The position numbers were made by a program, and so were the translations under genes. From CAZIKB01 sp964539665 (GTDB lineage: Bacteria > Zhuqueibacterota > Zhuqueibacteria > Oceanimicrobiales > Oceanimicrobiaceae), in contig CAZIKB010000037.1 in NCBI GenBank assembly GCA_964539665.1, positions 1 through 50,123 on the forward strand: a DNA stretch of 50,123 nucleotides, written 5' to 3'. This document shows, piece by piece, positions 41,955 through 50,123 of the stretch (the stretch's first letter is position 1; each line of letters opens with the position of its first letter). The notes beneath the pieces are model-generated. The model ran no database searches. It saw nothing but the letters and a program-made list of their open reading frames with translations, and was not told where the DNA came from.

Positions 41955-44396
41955 ATGGCAAAACTAATTCTTAAGAAAAATTCCGTAATTATAAAAGAAT
42001 TCATCCTTAACGATTCTGAACCAAGTCATACATTTGGTTCTAATGCAAACAATGATTTTGTGATTTCCAATAAAAATGTAGCCGGGAATCACTTCTCTAT
42101 TAAAAATATGTCCGGCAATTATTACCTGGAAGACCTGGGTAACCCTTATGGTACAAACTTAAATGGCCGGCCTTTATTAGAACGGGAACAAATTGTCCAC
42201 GGCGATGAAATTTCCGTTGATGAACTTTACCTGTATTTTGATAGTCTTTCCAGCATTTCTGAAAAAGATAAACCTGCTGAGGATGAAATCGAAATAATTG
42301 ATGAAGATTATTTTAACGACAATGTCAGTGCAAATGAATTGTCAGATTCGAAAGAACAATCCGAAACGCATGAATTTTACGAACTTGATGAACTACCCAA
42401 AGAATCGTTGTCACTTGGAGCTGAAATAGATTTTATTCAACCTGAAGATAAATTAAACGGAAAATCATATTATTTGATGGTAATTCATGGACCCTATTTA
42501 GGCAAAAAGTATTCTTTGAAATTTGGAGACACTAAAATAGGAAGGGACAACGTTCTGAATGATATCGTTATTCGAAACAATGAAAAAGGCATTCTTGATG
42601 CAAGTATATCGCGCCGACATGCCACAATAGCTTATAAAAATGGAAACTTTTTTGTCACAGACAAAAGAAGCAAAACCCGCACTTACGTTAACCAGGTTAA
42701 ACTAAGCGCTACTGATGAAATTCCGGTTTATGAAGGGGATGAAATTGAAATAGTCAGCGACCAGAAAAGTACAATTCTAAGAATCTTAGCCGATGGAGAC
42801 TGGGATAGCTCTCCGCCCAAAAAAGCAGGCGTCTGGTGGATTAGAAACAATCTAAGACTGGGCACATACCTGACAATTTTACTTGGCATAATTACGTTCT
42901 GTACTCTCGGCTTGTCCTGCATGACACGAATTTCCAACAATAAAAAACCCGGCCAGTTGAAATTTATTGAAGAGACCTGGCTCCAAAGTGAAATCTCAAA
43001 TGGAAACACAAAGTATGATCAGCAAAGCATGGATGAATACACCAGACAAGCCCATCTTGGCGCAGCAGATCTGAATGGAGATCAAAAAGTAGACCTGACA
43101 TTCGCGAATAAATCTGGCAGTCTAACAGCCGTTGATGGGGTAACTAAAAAGACTATCTGGATGAATGATCATTTTCAAGTGTTGAGCGACATGGCCCTGG
43201 TTCTTTCAGATTTAAATGCTAATGGACTGGAAGATGTTTTAGTGGTAGGCGATGACGTTCGCCTGCGGGCCCTCGATGGTATTAACGGTGTCGAAATATG
43301 GCTTAGTCCTATTTTAGGAGTAGATATTTCAGGCCCCCCTGTTGTTGCAGATATGAATGGAGACGGTTTAAAAGATGTTTTGATTTGCACACGATCAGGG
43401 AAAATTCACCTGGGTTATGGTTATATTACTCAAATGGATTGGAAAGTCATAGAAACCGGACTGTCCATTCACTCTGTTCCTACTTCAACTGATTGGGATA
43501 ACGATGGTATCAATGAAATTTTTATCGGCACTGAAGAAGGGAAAGTTTTAATTATTGATGGCCGCTCTGGAAATATAGCAGATACTTTTGACTTTAATGA
43601 AGAAATAAGTAAAGCGACCGGAAAACTCACGAACGCTCACAACCTCAGGTATCCCATCGCATTGGCTGATATTGACAGGAACCAGATAAATGATATGTTG
43701 ATTGGTTCTATAAACGGTAACTATCTCGCCGTAGAAAGCGTGACTCTCACCAGAATATGGCATGATCAAATTCCATTTAAACAAAATTCAATCTCAGAAA
43801 ATTTGGCGGCAACGGTCGGCAGGTTCAATGACGATGACATTGATGATGTGGTAATCGTGTCGAATCAGGCGATTAAACTTATAACAGGATCAACGGATGC
43901 AAATAATCAAAAATTAGTCGAGTGGGAATACAGGTTGAATAATGATACTTTTATTACGCCTGTAACCCTGGCCGATTTTAATAAAGACCGAGTAAATGAT
44001 ATAATCATCGCAAGCAATAAAGGGACGATTTATATCTTAAATGGCAAAAACGGTGAAGTAATTTCACAAATCAAAAATGATAATAATCCAGTAATTTCTC
44101 CTTTGTTAGCAGCAGATATTGGCAGCACTGGTTATTTAGATATCATATTGATTCGGGAAGATCAAAATATTTATAAAATTCAATCCAATTCAAAAATAAA
44201 TAAAAACAGCGTGATTTGGGGACAATCATACAGCAACGCACAACATACTGGCAGATATGAATATACCAGTCCCGAATCAACAGTATATAATATTATTTTG
44301 TCAGCGACTGGATTGTTATTTTTAGGTGTAACTATTTTAACCATTTCTGCAAAAAAAAGCAGAACACAACTTTTTGAAAAGAACCAAAATTTCTAA
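41955..44396 (+). CDS. double-FHA, membrane-spanning FG-GAP/VCBS repeat protein (module B)
   Basis: 813 aa, paralogue of the protein at 20301. FHA1 about 22-85 (Arg lost: FGSN; Asn-rich), FHA2 about 175-280, membrane segment about 300-322, eight FG-GAP-like repeats (about 368-735, such as ADMNGDGLKDVL), and a second membrane segment about 775-796. FHA2 keeps the full phosphothreonine-binding set: GRD, then SISRRH, unlike module A where His is Gln. So of four FHA domains in the two proteins this is the one best fitted to bind phosphothreonine. Starts 15 bp after the kinase gene. Confidence 0.88.
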   Translation: MAKLILKKNSVIIKEFILNDSEPSHTFGSNANNDFVISNKNVAGNHFSIKNMSGNYYLEDLGNPYGTNLNGRPLLEREQIVHGDEISVDELYLYFDSLSSISEKDKPAEDEIEIIDEDYFNDNVSANELSDSKEQSETHEFYELDELPKESLSLGAEIDFIQPEDKLNGKSYYLMVIHGPYLGKKYSLKFGDTKIGRDNVLNDIVIRNNEKGILDASISRRHATIAYKNGNFFVTDKRSKTRTYVNQVKLSATDEIPVYEGDEIEIVSDQKSTILRILADGDWDSSPPKKAGVWWIRNNLRLGTYLTILLGIITFCTLGLSCMTRISNNKKPGQLKFIEETWLQSEISNGNTKYDQQSMDEYTRQAHLGAADLNGDQKVDLTFANKSGSLTAVDGVTKKTIWMNDHFQVLSDMALVLSDLNANGLEDVLVVGDDVRLRALDGINGVEIWLSPILGVDISGPPVVADMNGDGLKDVLICTRSGKIHLGYGYITQMDWKVIETGLSIHSVPTSTDWDNDGINEIFIGTEEGKVLIIDGRSGNIADTFDFNEEISKATGKLTNAHNLRYPIALADIDRNQINDMLIGSINGNYLAVESVTLTRIWHDQIPFKQNSISENLAATVGRFNDDDIDDVVIVSNQAIKLITGSTDANNQKLVEWEYRLNNDTFITPVTLADFNKDRVNDIIIASNKGTIYILNGKNGEVISQIKNDNNPVISPLLAADIGSTGYLDIILIREDQNIYKIQSNSKINKNSVIWGQSYSNAQHTGRYEYTSPESTVYNIILSATGLLFLGVTILTISAKKSRTQLFEKNQNF

Positions 44397-44479
44397 TTAT
44401 TGTGTGAATGACAACTTTAAGTTAAACACTTATTGTTTATTATTTCAGGTTTTAACTATAAATAATCAGAAATTTGAAG

Positions 44480-46231
44480 ATGAAAAAACATACGATTTTA
44501 ATAATGAAGACACAACTCAGCAATAGAATGAAATATTTCTCTATTGGCTTTGTCTGTGTTTTTTTAACACTAAACATTACCGTTGAATCATTTAGCCAAA
44601 ACAAAGCCTCCGATTGGTTTAATGCCGGAATTTCATCCTTTTCTACTGAAGAAAAAATACAAGCGTTTAAAAAAGCTATTCAACTTGATCCTAATATCAT
44701 TGAAGCATATTATCATTTAGGCCTGGCTTACAATATCAAGGGCATGTATGCCGAAGCGGAATTAACATTTAATAAAGCCTACTTTAAAAATCCGTATGCA
44801 CTGAACAATGAATTAAAAACCAATCTATTATTTGAATTGGGTAAGCTCTACGCGAATGGAGGTAAAATAGAAAAAGCAAGAGCAGCATTGCTCGGGGCCA
44901 AAGAATTATCAGAAAATAAGAATCGTGGTAGAATTTGTTATGAGCTTGGACAAGTATATTTAAAAAATGGGCAAATAGAAAAAGCAGTAGATGAATTCTA
45001 TGAAGGCAAACGACTTTTACCACAAAATGCAAAATTATTTGTTGACCTTATTTCCTTAGCTGAAAGTAAGAAAACTCTAACAGAAAAATATAAACAATGT
45101 AACTCGCTATTAATTTCAGAACGTTACAATGAAGCTATCGATCTTTTAAACGAAATTATTCAGATTGATCCTGAATTTAAAGATGTTCAACAGAAGCTGA
45201 ATGATGCTCAATCTGCTCTAAAGCAGACAAATTTAATTAAGAAACTAATGAATTTGCACAATCTTGCCAGGCAAATGGATAACAGCGGGAAAGTGGAAGA
45301 AGCCGTGAGCTTGCTCAGTCAGATTGTGGCAATAGATCCAAATTTCAAAGATTCCCAAATCAGATTACAGGAACTAAGAAGTGAATTAGCAGAAAAGTCC
45401 AGGATCAGTTTGAAGAAGGATAGCCAGCAAAAAAAACGCGACACCGAATTGAAAAGTCTTGCTACGAAAGACGCTAAAGAAATCGAAAATAAGGAGGTGG
45501 TAGCGAAGCGGCCGATCGCGTCAGCGAAAACAGAGAGACCTAAAAAATCCAGGCCAAATGACATAGAAAAGGAAAGCAAAATTGCAGTAGTCAAAAAGAC
45601 AGAATCCGATTCAAATTTAATTGTGACAGACATCGAAACACTCTATCAAAAGGGGCTGTTTGCCTTACATAACGGCGACTGGCAGCAAGCGGTATCTGCG
45701 TTTGAAAAGATTCAACTCCTTGATACCGAATATAAAGATCTTCGAAATAACCTCGCGGATGCTCGTTTTAATCTAATAAAAAGTCAGATCGTAAAAAACC
45801 AGAAAAGTTCTTCGAATGGCAATAGTACATTCCTGGTTGTTGGTTCCACTATTTCAGTTATATTTTTACCAATTTTGGGTCTGCTAATATTATCACCTGT
45901 GACTCGGGCAAAAATATTATTTTTACAAGGGAAATATGACAGAGCCGCCACTATTTATGAAAAAAAGCTGCTAAAAAATCCCGGAACGATTAAACTATAT
46001 GCACTATTGGCGAACATATACTTGCTGACAAACCGAAGTGATGCAAAAGCGCTGAAAGTTTTTGAGATGATCTTGAAGTTAAATATTTTCACTGACAGAA
46101 GAAATGAGATTAATTCGATTATGGCAAAACAGTCTCAAATCCAGGGCCGCACTGACGCTAATGCTATTCAAATTATGGAAAGAGAATTAGACACCAAGAT
46201 GATAAATTTGAATTCGAACAATAATGTTTGA
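44480..46231 (+). CDS. membrane protein with periplasmic and cytoplasmic TPR repeats (module B)
   Basis: 583 aa. N-terminal hydrophobic signal/anchor about 17-38 (MKYFSIGFVCVFLTLNITVE), periplasmic TPRs (about 45-310: AIQLDPNIIEAYYHLGLAYN is a clear unit), a Lys/Glu-rich linker (about 310-380), another TPR pair, a membrane segment (about 448-472), and a cytoplasmic TPR-like tail (about 475-583) equal to the module A protein at 24400. The frame begins at a TTG (44474); I use the ATG at 44480, though ATG 44528, directly at the signal peptide, is possible. Overlaps the next gene by 8 bases. Likely couples a periplasmic partner to the pseudokinase inside. Confidence 0.82.
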   Translation: MKKHTILIMKTQLSNRMKYFSIGFVCVFLTLNITVESFSQNKASDWFNAGISSFSTEEKIQAFKKAIQLDPNIIEAYYHLGLAYNIKGMYAEAELTFNKAYFKNPYALNNELKTNLLFELGKLYANGGKIEKARAALLGAKELSENKNRGRICYELGQVYLKNGQIEKAVDEFYEGKRLLPQNAKLFVDLISLAESKKTLTEKYKQCNSLLISERYNEAIDLLNEIIQIDPEFKDVQQKLNDAQSALKQTNLIKKLMNLHNLARQMDNSGKVEEAVSLLSQIVAIDPNFKDSQIRLQELRSELAEKSRISLKKDSQQKKRDTELKSLATKDAKEIENKEVVAKRPIASAKTERPKKSRPNDIEKESKIAVVKKTESDSNLIVTDIETLYQKGLFALHNGDWQQAVSAFEKIQLLDTEYKDLRNNLADARFNLIKSQIVKNQKSSSNGNSTFLVVGSTISVIFLPILGLLILSPVTRAKILFLQGKYDRAATIYEKKLLKNPGTIKLYALLANIYLLTNRSDAKALKVFEMILKLNIFTDRRNEINSIMAKQSQIQGRTDANAIQIMERELDTKMINLNSNNNV

Positions 46232-48623
46232 CTTCAGTCAGAAGGATGACCAGCAAGTTGCCGGCCTGCTCAAAGCGTTAGGGAAAGCCTATTTAGAAAA
46301 TGGTGAAAATCAAAAAGCTTCGGAGAAATTTCGTCAGCTTGTCAATAATGGTATTGTAGATCCGGAAATTCTTTTAAATTTTGCCCTGTCATTAGTCAGG
46401 GTAGAATCTACAAACGACGAGGCATTGGCCATCTACAGGAACGCTGTCGCTGCCGAGGAAAACAATGAAACGCTTTACCTTTCACTCTCTACCCTCTTTT
46501 TAAAAAAAAATATCACTGATGAGCCTGCCCTGAAAATATTCAGGCGATCTTTAAAATTCTCACCTCCTATGCAGGATGAGATTCGCGCTGCTTTAGAAAA
46601 AATATTTCACGAAACAACAGACACCATTACCACCCCGGAACTACGAAAAACCCTGCTGGATGGTATTGACAATCCGGACATCCTGAAACTTTACCTGTCA
46701 ACGGTTTGGAATGATGCTAAATACGATGAAGCAATATATCTGCTGAAGGATTTATATAATCAGTCTAACAAAAATTCGATCTATTTAAAAGCCATTTGCC
46801 ACACCTTATTAGAAAAAAGAGCCCAGGCAAATGAACATGGTTTGAATTTCAACATTACTGCTTCTGATGTAGAATATTGTTCTAAATATAGAAATATTAA
46901 TAAGCCAATTAATCGGATCAATGAAATAGAGCTTTATCTGGACCTTAAAAATCTATTTCTAAGTCTGAGCAGACAGGCATATAAACCAAAACCTTCCAAT
47001 AAAGATGAATTCGAGTTTTTTATTTTAAATAGAACCGTAAACAGTCTTGATGAAAATACAGAACTCAATAACACTCTCTTTGAAATAGACCCGGTTTTTA
47101 GCATTGTAAAAGACTTGTTTAAAAAGAAAAATATTAAATCATCTGCTAATGTAAAAGCTCTTCAAAATCACCAGCAAACAGTTGAAAACAATCCATCAAA
47201 TATGCCTGATTCCGACAATTTACTTAATCGGTTAAATACTCTGGCGATATTTGAAATATGCAATTTTGATTCGAATCCAGCGAATTCAAAACTGCCATTC
47301 ACAACTTTTATCAATTTAATTTCAGGAGAATTGCTCAAATCGAAAGAGATAGTAATTTGCGCGACGGAAGATGGTCTCTTTACATTTGGCGCCAATCCTA
47401 ATAAATTACTCAAAACAGCGGTAGAAACCTTACAAAAATTGGACAGATACAATCAGGTTGTGGAAAAGTCTGAAATCATTCATCTGCACGTATCCCTGCA
47501 TTATAGTGAAATTCCATTTTTGAGCCTGCAAAATGAGGGCTTAAAAGAAATCAGAAAGGGATTTAAGGTACATAATATCAGTAAAAACGCTGAACATATT
47601 AACAAGTCCAATCATTCAGATGGCCATTGTTTATACACGACTGAGCCGATTGTAAATAATATTAAAGGCTATTTAGTCAATAGATTAGGAGAAAAAAGAC
47701 TCGCACATTTTCCACATAAACATCAGATTTATGAACTTTTCTTCAAAAGGCCGGCAAAAAAACACAGCAACAAAAGCACACCGAATTTTGGTAAATATAA
47801 AGTATCCGAAACGATTAAAGAAAATCAACTTTGCTCAACCTACCGCGGGTACGATTCACAATTGGAAAGACCGGTAATCATAAAAGCTTATAGATCAAAA
47901 GCGTTTTCAGACTTTAAAGAATTCACTCATCTTAGAAAACAATTTTATGAAGAAGTTAGAAAGCTGAATAGAATAAGCCACCCTAATATTGGCGTCATTT
48001 ATGATGCGGGTGACAATGGTGAGATTTTGTATCTGGTGAGAGAATATAGTGATGGCTGGAAATTACATGATTACTTGCGGCAAAACGGATTGCCTGACAT
48101 TCATAAAACTTTAGATCTCTACATAAGAATATGTAAAATATTAGCGCTCTACCATAGTGATCAAATTTGGCACAAGAACTTAAAACCAGACAATATTTTC
48201 GTGACAAAATACGAAGAGATAAAATTAACAGACGGCGGTTTACTGCAAGTCCGCAATAGAAACGAAATCTACAAAGATGATATGAATACATTAGCCTACT
48301 CCTCCCCGGAACAAATTCAAGGCTTAAAATTATCACAAAGCTGCGATATTTTTCAACTGGGAATTATGCTCTATGAAAGCCTTACAGGCGTTCACCCCTG
48401 TAGAGGAAACAGCGCCTCTGAAATCAGAATAAAAATCCTCGCGGACGTACCTGTATTAGCTTCAAAAATCAGACACGACGTATCGGCAGATTTAGATGCG
48501 ATTTTAACCAAAGCCCTTGCTAAAAAGCCAGAAAAACGCTATAAATCGATTCAGTCTTTTGTCCGGGATATACAAAAACTGTATCGTGATCCTCGCGAAG
48601 CAACTTCAAAAAGACTGTATTAA
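46224..48623 (+). CDS. TPR - degenerate cyclase-like - pseudokinase protein (module B)
   Basis: 799 aa, paralogue of 24815-27304. TPR region about 1-230; a cyclase-like domain about 335-515 (LAIFEICNF, ATEDGLFTFG, IHLHVSLHYS, GFKVHNIS, and the closing LGEKRLAHFPHKHQIYELFF) with no catalytic Asp pair; kinase-like domain about 525-795. Lys554 is kept (VIIKAY), but the HRD Asp is Asn652 (HKNLKPDN), and DFG is DGG (670-672). Both paralogues therefore carry the same Asp-to-Asn change yet different changes at DFG. SSPEQIQG and the C-lobe are retained. Last gene of the block, 50 bp from the converging polA end. Confidence 0.88.
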   Translation: MFDFSQKDDQQVAGLLKALGKAYLENGENQKASEKFRQLVNNGIVDPEILLNFALSLVRVESTNDEALAIYRNAVAAEENNETLYLSLSTLFLKKNITDEPALKIFRRSLKFSPPMQDEIRAALEKIFHETTDTITTPELRKTLLDGIDNPDILKLYLSTVWNDAKYDEAIYLLKDLYNQSNKNSIYLKAICHTLLEKRAQANEHGLNFNITASDVEYCSKYRNINKPINRINEIELYLDLKNLFLSLSRQAYKPKPSNKDEFEFFILNRTVNSLDENTELNNTLFEIDPVFSIVKDLFKKKNIKSSANVKALQNHQQTVENNPSNMPDSDNLLNRLNTLAIFEICNFDSNPANSKLPFTTFINLISGELLKSKEIVICATEDGLFTFGANPNKLLKTAVETLQKLDRYNQVVEKSEIIHLHVSLHYSEIPFLSLQNEGLKEIRKGFKVHNISKNAEHINKSNHSDGHCLYTTEPIVNNIKGYLVNRLGEKRLAHFPHKHQIYELFFKRPAKKHSNKSTPNFGKYKVSETIKENQLCSTYRGYDSQLERPVIIKAYRSKAFSDFKEFTHLRKQFYEEVRKLNRISHPNIGVIYDAGDNGEILYLVREYSDGWKLHDYLRQNGLPDIHKTLDLYIRICKILALYHSDQIWHKNLKPDNIFVTKYEEIKLTDGGLLQVRNRNEIYKDDMNTLAYSSPEQIQGLKLSQSCDIFQLGIMLYESLTGVHPCRGNSASEIRIKILADVPVLASKIRHDVSADLDAILTKALAKKPEKRYKSIQSFVRDIQKLYRDPREATSKRLY

Positions 48624-48638
48624 GGTTGGCAATTCTAT

Positions 48639-48660
48639 GGAGAGGTCTGTTTCTCTTTTT
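48639..48660 (+). terminator. weak terminator candidate at the end of the block
   Basis: GGAGA (48639-48643) with TCTCT (48652-48656), one G-T pair, an 8-base loop, followed by TTTT. Short stem, but the only candidate between the converging pseudokinase and polA genes. Confidence 0.35.
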
Positions 48661-48673
48661 GCTTTAATTAGTC

Positions 48674-50123
48674 TCAATGCGCTTCCAGCCAATTCTCCCC
48701 TACTCCAACATCCACTTTAATCGGCACTTCCAGTTTAATGGCCCCCTCCATCTCCTCTTTTACTAATTTTTGCACTACATCTAATTCCGATTTTGGCGTC
48801 TCAAAAACCAGCTCGTCGTGGACCTGCATAATCATCATTGTCTGCAAGCCGTTTTCTTTTAATTTACGCCAGACATGAATCATCGCTACTTTGATTAAAT
48901 CGGCTGCCGTCCCCTGAATGGGAGTGTTTATGGCAATGCGTTCCGCAAACTCCCTGCGATTACGATTTTCGCTGTTTATCTCCGGTAAATAGCGACGGCG
49001 GTTCAACATGGTGGTCACATAGCCTTTTTCTCTGGCTGCCGATATGGTTTTAATCATGAAATCGTTTACCTGTGGATACTGGATAAAATAGTTCGTAATG
49101 AACGCCTGGGCTTGCTCTCTGGATATGTCGAGTCGCGAAGACAAGCCATACACGCCCATACCATAAATAATGCCAAAATTGATTTCTTTAGCTTTTCGTC
49201 GTTGTTCGGTGGAAACATTTTCTGGGGCAATGTCAAAAATTAAAGATGCGGTTTTGGTGTGAATATCTTCTTCGTTTTTAAAAGCTTCTATTAAGACTGC
49301 ATCTTTGGAAAGATGGGCCATTATTCTCAGCTCAATTTGAGAATAATCGGCATCCAAAATTACATGATTTTCATCCTTCGTAATAAACGCCCGCCGAATT
49401 TTGCGCCCCATTTCTGTGCGAATCGGGATGTTCTGTAAATTAGGATCGCTGGAAGAAAGCCGCCCGGTTGCAGCCACTGTCTGGTTATACGATGTATGCA
49501 ATCGTCCCGTCTCTGGATTGACCAACCTGGGAAGGGCGTCAACATAGGTGGATTTCAACTTGGTCAATTCGCGGTATTCCAGCAAGGTCTTGGGGAGCTC
49601 ATGCAGTTTGGCTAACTGTTCCAAAACATTGGCGTCTGTGGAGTAACCAGTTTTTGTGCGCTTCTTTTTGGGTAATTTCAGTTTGTCAAACAGGATGACA
49701 GCTAATTGCTGCGTGGAGTTGATATTGAATTCCTCGCCCGCCATTTCATAAATGACAGCGATTAATTGTTCAAGTTGTGTCTCCATATTTTGGGACATCT
49801 CGGAAAGAAAATCCAGATCCAACACTACCCCGGCTTTTTCAACATCTTTTAACACATCAATTAACGGGATTTCCACTACCTGAAAAAGGTCGTAAAGCCC
49901 CGACTTTATTAATTGAGGTTCAAATAGTTCCTGCAGCCGAAAAGTGATATCCGCGTCTTCGCAGGCATATTTAGTCACATCTTCTACTGCAATCTCGGCC
50001 ATGCTTAATTGATTTTTACCTTTACCGATTAAATTCGAAGTAGGGATTTTCACATAATTCAAATGCTCAAGAGCCAGGGCGTCTATATTGTGCTGCCGCA
50101 AATTAGGATTAATCAGGTAGGAC
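48674..50123 (-). CDS. polA: DNA polymerase I, C-terminal part (N-terminus beyond the window)
   Basis: Replication/repair polymerase. 482 codons are visible, reading in from the right edge. The beginning is the end of the 3'-5' exonuclease domain (NPNLRQHNIDALALEHL; YACEDADITFRL with the Exo III Tyr and Asp), then the family A polymerase domain: motif A DADYSQIELRIMAHLS, O-helix RRKAKEINFGIIYGMG, and motif C MQVHDELVFE. All catalytic residues seen are intact. Any start near 50101 would be internal (TTG): the coding frame continues through 50122. The 5'-3' exonuclease part, if present, is outside the window. Confidence 0.97.
   Translation of the reverse strand, partial: SYLINPNLRQHNIDALALEHLNYVKIPTSNLIGKGKNQLSMAEIAVEDVTKYACEDADITFRLQELFEPQLIKSGLYDLFQVVEIPLIDVLKDVEKAGVVLDLDFLSEMSQNMETQLEQLIAVIYEMAGEEFNINSTQQLAVILFDKLKLPKKKRTKTGYSTDANVLEQLAKLHELPKTLLEYRELTKLKSTYVDALPRLVNPETGRLHTSYNQTVAATGRLSSSDPNLQNIPIRTEMGRKIRRAFITKDENHVILDADYSQIELRIMAHLSKDAVLIEAFKNEEDIHTKTASLIFDIAPENVSTEQRRKAKEINFGIIYGMGVYGLSSRLDISREQAQAFITNYFIQYPQVNDFMIKTISAAREKGYVTTMLNRRRYLPEINSENRNRREFAERIAINTPIQGTAADLIKVAMIHVWRKLKENGLQTMMIMQVHDELVFETPKSELDVVQKLVKEEMEGAIKLEVPIKVDVGVGENWLEAH

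Noticed and set aside
45493..45500. Internal ribosome site (AAGGAGGT) in the TPR gene suggesting a second start
   Set aside because: No in-frame ATG or GTG with a domain boundary follows at suitable distance; the GTG within it is too close.
1..50123. tRNA, rRNA, CRISPR, transposase or phage genes
   Set aside because: None was recognised by reading; intergenic regions are short and show no cloverleaf, regularly spaced repeats or transposon ends.

Overview
The window is AT-rich bacterial chromosome, densely coded, from a diderm (outer-membrane) organism: it carries a secretin, an Mla-type lipid transporter, a signal-peptide-bearing TPR protein and a periplasmic foldase. Sigma-54 regulation, Mla genes mixed with an RsbU/RsbW/STAS switch, eukaryote-like Ser/Thr kinases with PEGA repeats, and membrane proteins joining FHA domains to FG-GAP repeats together suggest an uncultured lineage of the FCB superphylum (Calditrichota/KSB1/Ignavibacteria-like). 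That placement is inference from gene content, not a phylogeny. I saw no tRNA, rRNA, CRISPR array, insertion sequence or prophage.

Layout. 1-5461 (minus strand): a housekeeping operon uvrB-purD-galE-like-sigma54 activator, driven from a near-consensus promoter at 5507-5535; the activator runs off the left edge. 5667-7475 (plus): a PpiD/SurA-like foldase with its own good promoter. 7482-10996 (minus): a three-gene signalling operon: GAF + orphan HisKA protein, receiver-histidine kinase hybrid, and receiver-GAF-HD-GYP protein (predicted c-di-GMP phosphodiesterase). 11290-17362 (minus): an operon starting with a partner-switching module (GAF-SpoIIE/RsbU phosphatase, RsbW-like kinase, STAS protein), followed directly by mlaE, mlaF, mlaD, an auxiliary lipoprotein and a lytic transglycosylase.

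17745-48623 (plus): a 31-kb block behind a well-formed -24/-12 (sigma-54) promoter at 17648-17662. Its core (27508-39302) is a type IV filament machine: a pilin-like subunit, PilC/GspF, PilB/GspE, PilT-like ATPase, a PilM-PilN-SPOR fusion, a PilO-like/PilP-like protein, a very short secretin, and three minor-pseudopilin-like proteins. The core is bracketed by two copies of a signalling module. Each copy has a transmembrane Ser/Thr kinase with extracytoplasmic PEGA domains; a protein with two cytoplasmic FHA domains, a membrane segment, eight FG-GAP repeats outside and a second membrane segment; a membrane TPR protein; and a soluble TPR - degenerate nucleotide-cyclase-like - degenerate kinase protein. 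The upstream copy also has a membrane PP2C phosphatase. In both copies the C-terminal kinase has lost the catalytic Asp (Asn in its place) and an intact DFG.

My reading (inference) is that an extracytoplasmic signal is sensed by the PEGA and propeller domains, converted to threonine phosphorylation, read by FHA and pseudokinase adaptors, and used to control assembly or retraction of the filament. This resembles in logic the kinase/FHA/phosphatase control of type VI secretion, but is tied here to a type IV filament. 48674-50123 (minus): the C-terminal part of polA, entering from the right edge.
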